Source: Hyaloscypha bicolor E
Lineage: Eukaryota; Ascomycota; Leotiomycetes; Helotiales; Hyaloscyphaceae
NCBI RefSeq assembly: GCF_002865645.1
Contig: NW_020194557.1
Coordinates: forward strand, 1,178,001 to 1,242,000
Direction of reading: 5' to 3'
Length of the DNA: 64,000 bases
In this document: positions 56,125 to 64,000 of the stretch, piece after piece
How positions within the stretch are numbered: the first letter of the stretch is position 1
Layout of the letters: every line of letters begins with the position of its first letter
The notes under the pieces: model-generated
The model's input: only the letters and a program-made list of their open reading frames with translations
Told to the model about the DNA's origin: nothing
The model's database searches: none
Translations under genes and position numbers: made by a program

Positions 56125-58332
56125 TTAAACTAGTGAAACTATCTCCCAGGCCCAATTTTCGATAGAAATGTTCGGGTTTTCGAAAGATGCTATTCCAACA
56201 CGACGATAAACGCTCGGCTCTCCCTCAACCAAATCAATGATCAAAGCATTCCATTTGCTGTGTTCCCTCTGCGTTGGCGAATTTGTTGAATCATGATTCC
56301 TTCCATCGTCCGGGGATTGAATGGTGGATCCGATGAGAAGTAGCTTGTATGCCTGCTTGCGGAGGTTTTTAGGATCATACCTCAGTATGCAATTACTAAC
56401 ATCTTCAGGCAATTCGAACTTAATTGCGCCCCAATTGTAATCATAATCACCTGGCTGAGGTCAAAATAGTACAAGCCGGCTAAAGGAACCGATTTATCGT
56501 ATTGCCTTTCGCTCCGAAATAGTGACTGAGTACGCCCCTTTACCCGAAGTCTTCCCGACTTAACTTCACCGAAAGGGTTCTGCTGAACCAGGCCGATATC
56601 ACATGTTATGAATTCTGCATCATCGAGTGTCGCCACCCGTCGATAAAATGGACGCGCAAAGTGGATCTCTCCTTCGCAGGATGCCCAACTCCATGAAGGT
56701 GCGCGAAACGCTTTTGTTGGCCTTGTTTTCGACCAGCTCTTCCATAGCAACCCCAGGTGCAGATCGTTACGCCACAACCCTGCCAGATAAATATCATTGG
56801 TGAGTTGATGGATATATGAAGCTAGTCCGGAAAGAGCAGGAAATTTATCTTTCTCGAATGTTAATTCTCGGTTGTCGCAGTAGAGGGAAAGTACACTGTG
56901 CCACAGGTTGTAGATGTCGTCTCCTCTTGCTTCAGAGTGGGCTACTATGTAATTTGAGGTCGCCCAAAGCGTTGTGAGTGATAGAAAGTTGACGAAGAAG
57001 GATTCGATGACTGGAGAGTCTTGTTCTCCATCAGCTGCATGGTGTCCTCCTTGGCACTCCCAATAGATTTGCCTCTTCCCGAAATAAAGAGTCCTGTGAG
57101 ACAATAGTCGTTCTTGCAGTGTCCAACTTCGCTTTGCTAATGGTGCGTCAAATAGGCAAAAGAAGAGGTCCTCCTCTCTCCAATCAACTCTTGTCAGAGA
57201 GACTGTATCTCGCGAGTCGGAGTTCGCATGAAGCTTGAGCTGGCAAGGCGGGTCTAATTCTTTGGATGCCTGAGGTGGTACACTTAAAAGTCCCGTGTGA
57301 CTATTTGGGGCACTTGCAGCCGCAATTGTAATGGCAGCTCGTCGATATATCTCTCCCATCGCGCCTGACTCCCTGTCCCAGTCGTCTGGACAGTCTTGAA
57401 GAATGCACAAAGAGTCAATCCATAGGTATGAAAATCCAAGTCTGTGTGCAACAATCACGGCATCTCTAAACATGGCTGGCATACTAGCGAGTGCGATGCC
57501 TCTTGACATTTGTTCAGTCGTTGCCTTAGTTGCTACCAGTGAATTTTGCCCTCCCCAGCAGTAACTCAGCGCGACATATTTGCCCGTCTAACCCTCTGAG
57601 GTTAAGAGGTGAACGTCTTGCAGATCGATTGTTGTCCCGAAGTAAAGGATCCGTGTTGGGAGAACGACATCTTCGATATCTGGACATCCCAGGGATCGGT
57701 GTTCTCTTTGACAAGTTGATAGCCATTGTCTCGCGAGATCCAAGTTCGAAGTTGATCCAAGGTTGGCATCTAAGTCAAACCGCCCTACTCTATATTGTCC
57801 CAGGCTCCTAAGTGGAACTGAGATAATCAGCCTAACTGAAGTAAATCAGTTTCATGCATTTGAATGCATTTCACGTACGTCTTGGTGCACTCAGCCGAAA
57901 AACAACCAGCATATCTTCAGGTAATGCGCTCGCAAACTGCAGATACAGAGCATCATTTGCGGGAGAAAGTCCATGTTCACGCGTTCCGTGATAATCTCCT
58001 AGACAGATTCTCACGTCTACCCTCTGTCCTCTGGCAAGTGCTTTATATATCATCTCTTCAATCGTCTTCTGAGACCTAAATGAGTCTAGGCCACCGTTCC
58101 ATCCATCCCACAAGTCTGGTCGTCCAAAGCACTGGTACTGAGAGCATTCTTTCCAGATAGCATGGCACAGCTCACAGCCAGCTTTAGCTGATGTAATGAG
58201 ATCTTCGTAGCTCGGTTGGTGTTGGTAATATCTCTGAGGGAACGTGAGAGGATATGCATATATATAGCCAAGTTTCTCGGCTATCTGGAGAAGGCCAGTA
58301 ATCGTAAGGTTGTCACAATAGCTACAGAGCAC
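56125..58332 (-). pseudogene. HET-domain gene with one stop and one frameshift
   Basis: Minus strand. The first part (58332 to about 57890) has a Cys-containing N-terminus LCSYCDNLTITGLL and AGCELCHAIW; an intron follows, then SLGQYRVGRFDLD, and the HET domain KYVALSYCWGGQNSL, FSYLWIDSLCILQD and APLAKRSWTLQERLLS. Lesions: a TAG at 57590-57588 (LLTSEG*TGKYVAL, Gln expected) and a 1-bp frameshift at about 56450-56465, after which LPEDVSNCILRYDPKN continues to the end at 56125. No ATG is found at the 5' end, so the start is missing or in an upstream exon. Architecture matches the common HET family with C-terminal SWSWAS motif (RAPSWSWASCEG present). Loss of function is likely. Confidence 0.82.
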
Positions 58333-59066
58333 CTTGAGGGCAGGGTACGACAGGGTGGGTTAAAAAAGGAAAGAATCGACCGTTATCAATCAAATGAAAA
58401 CTGTGATCAAACATCGAGCTAACAAAATTGTTCGCTTAGCTCTGTTGCGAGTAACCGAGTTTCACACTCAGTATATAAGGGTTTAGGGTTAAGCTAAGGT
58501 CAGGGCCATTCATTCCGAAAATAAACGTTGCCAAGGCGCAGCGTTTTTTTCTGCCGGTGCACGTGATCAGCACGTGCCACACGCGAATAGCTATATTCTT
58601 CACTAGATAAAAGAATATATTTAGAAAGGCTATATAAAGATTACTAGTAAAGGAAATAAGGAGGCTACTTAATAAGTAATTAATTAGTAAGTAATTAATC
58701 AAGCATACGGGATCCTTATTAGTCAGCTTTCCCCCACTACCCAAATTTTCTAAACAAGGGGTAATTTTCTTAAAAACGCTGCCACTAGCAATAGCGTTTT
58801 CAGTTACGGGATAAGTAGTAGTTTTTATTATAATTTGAGATAACTTGCCCGCAATAAGGTATTTCTTTAAACGGAGAACGAGAAGCTTCCATTAGTACAT
58901 TGTACTATAACTCTATTAATTTAATTTATAAGAAAAATGCTTGTTATTATCGTACTAATTAATTAAAGGGGCCTTGTAACCGGACCTAAGCTTTACTCGG
59001 GCGGTGAGGGATATGCGCACTAGCCGTATCTGGGGCGAAGGTGCGGCAGCGTTTTTTTTGCGGGGA
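58333..59066. other. Gene-free stretch with AT-rich repeat debris
   Basis: CAGCGTTTTTT near 58539 and its complement AAAAACGCTGCC near 58773 could bound a 245-bp MITE; a third copy occurs near 59048. Nothing coding. Confidence 0.35.
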
Positions 59067-59790
59067 TAATCTTACGAGCCCAACCTCATAGGTCTGTGCG
59101 TACAGGGCATTTTAGTGATAACGAATATTTTAGAACTTTTAAATTTTGAGAATTAATTCATAGAACTATACTTTACCTACTTTAATTCTCAAAGCCCGGA
59201 TCGTGGGCCGTAATTATTTGTTGCTGTCTTGTAACAGTTACGAGCCTGCGACCATGGGTCTGTGCGCACAGGCGCTTTTTCAGGCTTCACTCAACCAGCC
59301 CCCTAAACAACCCACCATAGCCCTGAACACACCCCCACCGCTCAATTTTCAGCACGAGAAAGGCTATGAGATCCCTACGAAACATAAGGAGGCTATGCGC
59401 CAGCTTCGCTGGTTTGGAAAGGTCCCCGTTTGCGCCCTAATAGTACGATACAAGCTCAGCGATACCACGGTCCGCAAGATCCTTAGCTACCCTTACCCAG
59501 AATGACGACGCCCTAATAAGCTGATTTTAAGGCAAGAGCATTGGGTACAAGTACTTATGTAGCGGCATGGGTAGTCAACTCCTAATTAAACGCTACTTTA
59601 ATACCTAACTTTCGTGCTTTTTTGATGAAAATGCCCTGTGCGCACAGACCCATGGTTGCAGGCTCGTTAAGTGATTGTGAAGACTTTTGCTATTCGAGAC
59701 CCTGAAGTAGTCTTCGCGTAGCCTGAAAATGCCCGGAAAATGCCCTGTGCGCACAGACCCATGGGGTTGGGTATCGTTACATTCTATCAC
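59067..59790. mobile_element. Nested inverted repeats around a transposase fragment
   Basis: The block CATGGGTCTGTGCGCACAGG with flanks occurs four times: plus orientation near 59092 and 59250, minus near 59632 and 59742. Outer and inner pairs face each other, as if one element sat within another or the ends were duplicated. Confidence 0.6.
59203..59505 (+). pseudogene. Transposase N-terminal (helix-turn-helix) fragment
   Basis: Read from about 59344: YEIPTKHKEAMRQLRWFGKV, then CALIVRYKLSDTTVRKILSY, resembling the HTH region of fungal mariner-like transposases. It lies between the inner inverted repeats; no catalytic domain follows. Confidence 0.5.
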
Positions 59791-59956
59791 GTTTAAGAAT
59801 ACAAAATCTGTCATTATTCATCGTCCCTCAATTGCGCGCGATTGAGTAAAGCCTCGAATGGTTATCCAACTTGGATATCGTTTTTGCGCCGGAAATATTC
59901 GAGCAGTGAATCTGGACAACCCACTCGGTGCGGTCACGAAGTCATTCCACAAACGA

Positions 59957-60871
59957 TTAATCCATCCTTTTCGTCTCTACATCAAAACTTAGCCCGTTCC
60001 ACCCAATTTTAAGGTCCTTTGTATCCAACCCACCACCAAGCTCAATTTCGTCTTCCTGCATAGTTTCATCCTCCGAGTCTTCCTCTTCCTCAATCACTTC
60101 ATCTTCATCTCTTCCCATAGCAAGATGCTTCGCCTTTGCATACTTCGCCGGTCCCAGAACAACATCGTCTCTGAAATAGCCAGGGACTGATTTATCGAAA
60201 GGCCTTTTCACCTTGACGACATCATACGCAACCGCAAAGATCAGAGGCTCCTTCGACGAAAACTTTTGTCCGCGCACATTGTTGTCTGATGCCGATAGCT
60301 TGACACTCAAATCGGGTCCAGGAATTGGTCCAAGAGCGATAGTTGATAATGGAACCTGTCCTTTGATGCCAGCTGAATGTCCTCGCGTCCGCTCACGAGT
60401 CCAAACGGAGCCTTCTGTGGTGATGAATCCAACGACGAAGTAAGCTTTCCGGACACCATGCTCTTTCAAAAAAGCTCGAACCTCGGTGTTGTAAGCATCA
60501 TCTTTCATCAGTCTACCGAAGGAATCTTTGGTCTGCTCCAGCGAGTATCTTTTGACCACCTTGCTTTCCAGAGTCAACTTCTCCTCGTCGGTCCTCGCGA
60601 CGTTGAACCCGAAGAACTCGGTGAGACCAGTCCGTGCTTCCCCCGAAATGTTATTTTGGATGAAATCTTTCCGGTTTGTCGACAGGAGGGGACTAGGGAG
60701 CAGATTTGGGATGATGTCTTGTGGATTTCGTCCTGATGAGGTTTCCTCCACAGCCTCTCTGGGTGCGAATGCTTGCAGCGGTGAGGCTATATCTAAGACG
60801 ACACGACCAATCAATTTCCCAGCATTACTTTCAGCAATGGACTCGTCGAGGACGAAATGGCGGGCTGGCAT
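59957..60871 (-). CDS. Candidate fungal gasdermin-like protein
   Basis: Single-exon minus-strand gene, 304 aa. The N-terminal 240 residues look like one alpha/beta domain (FVLDESIAESNAGKLIGRVV, LTLESKVVKRYSLEQTKDSF, VRKAYFVVGFITTEGSVW, PLIFAVAYDVVKVKRPFD), followed by a strongly acidic stretch (DEDEVIEEEEDSEDETMQED) and a short C-terminal tail. Length, the AYFVVGF-type strand and above all the position fit the fungal gasdermins (HET-Q1 and RCD-1 type), which are commonly encoded beside a protease gene; here the divergent neighbour has a CHAT protease domain. In that family, proteolytic removal of a short C-terminus unleashes pore formation and cell death. I assign this from general pattern and context, not from alignment; it could be another uncharacterised family. 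Confidence 0.6.
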   Translation of the reverse strand: MPARHFVLDESIAESNAGKLIGRVVLDIASPLQAFAPREAVEETSSGRNPQDIIPNLLPSPLLSTNRKDFIQNNISGEARTGLTEFFGFNVARTDEEKLTLESKVVKRYSLEQTKDSFGRLMKDDAYNTEVRAFLKEHGVRKAYFVVGFITTEGSVWTRERTRGHSAGIKGQVPLSTIALGPIPGPDLSVKLSASDNNVRGQKFSSKEPLIFAVAYDVVKVKRPFDKSVPGYFRDDVVLGPAKYAKAKHLAMGRDEDEVIEEEEDSEDETMQEDEIELGGGLDTKDLKIGWNGLSFDVETKRMD

Positions 60872-61250
60872 GTTGAACAGGTAGAGCTCTGGTCGGTGGT
60901 GCTGGCGTCGTGACCCTCAAGCCTGAAGCTGCGGGGTTGGGCACGCCTTTTCAGCTTCGAGTCAAAAGAAAAACTTCTAAAACGCCACGCTCGTGGTATA
61001 GTGGCTATTGGCATATTGGTAGCACTAAATCGGGCCTGAAACATGACCTAAGGGGCATTGGTACAAGCGCGGTGGCTGAGTGCCACAACATCCAGGGCTG
61101 AATCACGAGGATGTGTCACAGTGTCACTGACCTGACCCCAAGAAACACAGCCTCCATCCTAAAGATGTGAACTCTTTTGCTATCTCCATCAACTTAAGTC
61201 CAGTCCCCGAACAATTCGTTCACCAACACTCGTCACGCTTGTCCACAGCA
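60872..61250. promoter_or_regulatory. Divergent promoter of the gasdermin-like and CHAT genes
   Basis: A 379-bp head-to-head intergenic region that would co-express both genes. No TATA box stands out. Confidence 0.5.
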
Positions 61251-64000
61251 ATGGGAGAAGCCTCGGGGACAACAACCTATCACCTGAGAATACTCGCTGA
61301 AGCCTCGAAGACGGACGTGCCTGGATGGGGAGTCGCTGTGTATCTCGGCGGGGCCTGTTTTGCCAAGAACATCACACTTTCAGACCCCTTCACAAATATC
61401 GAAGAGGATGAGTGTCGGTGGTATCTGGAAGACTATCTCACCAAATCCCCTTTCGAGAAGGGCAGAGCAGAGCTCGCTGTCGAGTCCCTGAATTCGTATG
61501 CAGACAGTTTGTTTGAACAGTTGCATCTGAGTCGAGTCTGGAGGAGGCTGAGTGACAAGACAAATCACTCCAACAAAGTCCTCGAAATAGATATTGTGGA
61601 AGACACCAAAGACTCCAGCTCTGTCTCATCGGATACAATCCACCGACTTCATTGGGAAGTTCTCGAGTGGCCACGACTATGGAAGCATATCAGGCTGCAA
61701 ACATTACTCCGGCGTATCATCCCGCAAAATGAAGCAACGAATCTCACCATTAACAGAGTTGAGTCTTGGTCGAGAGGGGTGCCGTCGGTCAACGTGCTGC
61801 TTGTGATATCACGGAGACTTATCAATCAGGGAGCAGATGAGGTGGATCCGAACTTGGCATTACAAAGCCTCCAAACTCTTCAAAAAGATTTGGAGACTCG
61901 AGAAGCACCCTTCCGCCTTAACATTGAGACCGTTCGTCCAGGCTCATTCAAAGCCTTGAAAAGACACTTGGAAGAAAGATCTGAACGTCAACACAGCGGC
62001 GATGTTCATATTGTTCATTTCGATGTACATGGCCGAGTGGGTCTTCGAAGCGTGAAAGGGGAAGACAAAGCAACAACGGCAGCTTTCCTTTATTTTCAAT
62101 CTGGAAAGGGCGACGGCAGATTGTCCCCAACTCGAGCTGGGTCCGTTGCGGACCTCTTGCGGAAACACAACATTCGTATTGCCGTCCTTAATGCTTGTGA
62201 ATCTGCCAAGGCAAACAAGGGAGACGAGGCGAACCTAGCAAGAGTCTTCACCAAAGCCGGCGTTCAGAATGTACTTGCTATGGCGTATAGGACCCTTGGG
62301 AGCACATCAACGGAATTCATGCGTGCCTTTTACGAGGCTCTCATCGCCAGAGGCAAACCATTTTCGACGGCTATACGTATTGCACGAGAGCACCTACGCG
62401 CATCACCAATTAGAGACGCCCGTTTCGCTCTCAGGAGATCACTAGAGGACTGGATCGTACCTGTTGTGTACGCAAGTGGAAAAGATGTTGAGCTTCATAT
62501 TTCCTCTGTTGAGAAAGGTGTCCTCGCCCTCGAGAATCCAACACTTACCACAACAACTCCCAAAGACCAACTTACAACTCCTCTTACGCTCTTTGGGCGC
62601 GGTTTTGACGTCCTCAGGTTCGAAACTATTTTCCTTGCCTCAAAGCTCATTGGAATTTCAGGTCCTGCAGGAGTTGGAAAGACTGCGTTCGTTCACCACC
62701 TTTTGCGCTGCTGGAAAGACACGCGACTGTACGAAAAGACACTTTATGTGGACTGTGCGTCAATCGATGTGAGTGAAGTCGATACTCCCGGAGCGCTATT
62801 TCAACGAATCTTAAGTGATGAAAATCCGGGGAAGAGTGGCCAATTTGAGGAAGACGAGACCGTATATCGATCCAACTTGTCAGAACTTGGGAGCCATTTT
62901 CAAGTCATCGTTTTCGATAATCTGGAAGCAAGCCACTCGGCATTCAAAGAAATGGACGAACATGGTCGCTGGCCAGAAAATGCAAGAATTGCTTTGGTAA
63001 CCCTGATAAGAGATATCATCAACAGCAGATCACAGTACGAAGAAAGCCCGTCACTGATTTTGGTTGGGAGACGGGATGACGATGACTGGTGGGCGGGGCA
63101 GTTCCCAGACCTGCCTGGATTTCCCCGCTATAAACTGAGGGATTTGTCCCATCCGGATGCCATAGAGCTCTCTCATAATGTTCTTGAAGATTTAGGATTC
63201 GACAGAAGTCAGTGGAACAATGAGGATGAGAATATCTTGTCACAAGTTCTGAACATACTTCAATGCAACCCATTGGCCATTGATATCGTTCTAAGAACAG
63301 TTGTCTCCAAGAATCATCCCTGGAAAGAATTGTTCAATCAGATATTATTCCACCAATTCACCGGAGCATGGCTTTTGCATGAGTACCAATGCCGCTTTCA
63401 AACCCGAGACATAATGTTTGGTAGTAACACGGGACCCCTTTCGGAATATTATGCCAACGTCTACTGCAATTTGACCCTTTACTGGCACGAAGGACCAGTA
63501 AAGGATGTTTTTCAAAACTGGTTGGATGCTTCTCTAGAGGGAGGTGGTTGCAAAGCGATCGAATTTGGGGTCGATAGGGGATATTTCTCTTTGAATCCCG
63601 AAGGACGTATCGAACAGATCCACCCATTGTTCACTCTTCTCGGGCGCTCCATATTTCCTTTGGTACCTGGAATTCTTGCAGTGGGGCTTGTGTGGGCGAT
63701 GGCAGCGGAGGAAGAATCATTGCCAGATCAGTTTGTCGAATAGTTCGTCGCGTTATTCTTCCAGGGGATGTGGAGTCGAAACTTAAATGAACCACTACGT
63801 TCAAACGTCGTCGATGGAAAGTTCACAGAGATAGAGAAAGATGCGAGGCCGGCCTTCTACAACATTCTCACCTGTCTAAAACTCTGCTCGATGGGTAAAG
63901 ACTTCGTCTATCCAAGTATCTGGCCGGAGGATCTAATCGTATACGTCACCCTTGGAATATATTTTCTTTCCGTGGACGAGATGTCTCTTCTTATCAAACA
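61251..64000 (+). CDS. CHAT protease-NTPase (STAND-like) protein with in-frame TAG; 3' partial
   Basis: Starts at the ATG at 61251 (MGEASGTTTYHLRILAEAS) and is open to a TAG at 63741-63743; the same frame then continues open to the window end (FVALFFQGMWSRN ...). The CHAT caspase-like domain spans about residues 150-400, with catalytic His260 (VHFDVHGRV) and Cys316 (IAVLNACESAKA). A P-loop NTPase follows: Walker A GPAGVGKT at residues 471-478, a Walker-B-like FQVIVFDNLEA near residue 550, and SLILVGRRD. C-terminal repeats, usual in such receptors, would lie beyond the window. In fungal gasdermin modules the protease activates the pore-former; that role here is inferred. The TAG sits where CAG would fit (DQFVE*FVALFF), so the allele may be truncated at 830 aa. 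Confidence 0.85.

Noticed and set aside
60990..61060. tRNA-like A box (TGGTATAGTGG)
   Set aside because: No B box (GGTTCGANNC) or cloverleaf follows within the required distance.

Overview
The window is nuclear DNA of a filamentous ascomycete. Evidence: short introns of about 50-75 bp with GTRAGT donors and CTRAY branch points, HET-domain and NACHT genes, a Zn2Cys6 regulator, DUF3328/UstYa proteins, and long AT-rich tracts in which transposon proteins can still be read through a screen of TAA/TAG codons, the mark of repeat-induced point mutation (RIP). A Leotiomycetes-like host is a guess only. No rRNA, tRNA or CRISPR array was found.

Region 1 (1-10.4 kb) is gene-rich: a 5'-truncated serpin with two tandem, phase-matched 3' terminal exons for its reactive-centre loop, a mitochondrial DNAJC28/DUF1992-type protein, an unrecognised acidic protein, and a coiled-coil protein with a centrosomin-motif-like segment. 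Region 2 (10.4-14.9 kb) holds degenerate repeats, a Ty3/gypsy RNase H relic and a broken NACHT gene.

Region 3 (14.9-28.8 kb) is the most interesting part. It looks like an undescribed RiPP (dikaritin-like) biosynthetic cluster: a damaged Zn2Cys6 regulator, two prolyl-4-hydroxylase-type 2OG-Fe(II) oxygenases, two UstYa-family proteins, a third protein with paired HxxHC motifs, an EamA/DMT transporter, and on the minus strand at 18.4-19.3 kb a small secreted-peptide gene of 12 exons. Eight consecutive exons of that gene are exactly 3 nt long. Each is one codon, is flanked by phase-0 introns with consensus splice sites, and together they spell P-Q-G-P-A-C-P-V. The product is a 61-residue Pro-rich secreted peptide, a plausible substrate for the neighbouring prolyl hydroxylases and UstYa oxidases.

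Region 4 (28.8-50.9 kb) is mainly RIP-degraded transposons: a hAT-like MITE with a perfect 8-bp target duplication, a 3.2-kb TA-flanked DDE transposon, and a 9.7-kb TIR element with integrase-type transposase remains and a nested 6.0-kb LTR retrotransposon. A HET gene lies between the last two. Region 5 (49-64 kb) is an allorecognition/cell-death island: a STAND N-terminal-domain gene, a 1,049-aa HET protein, a broken HET gene, and a head-to-head pair of a candidate fungal gasdermin and a CHAT protease-NTPase gene that runs off the window and carries an in-frame TAG. Several genes here and in regions 2-3 carry TAG/TAA stops where CAG/CAA would fit, as expected of RIP spreading from repeats.
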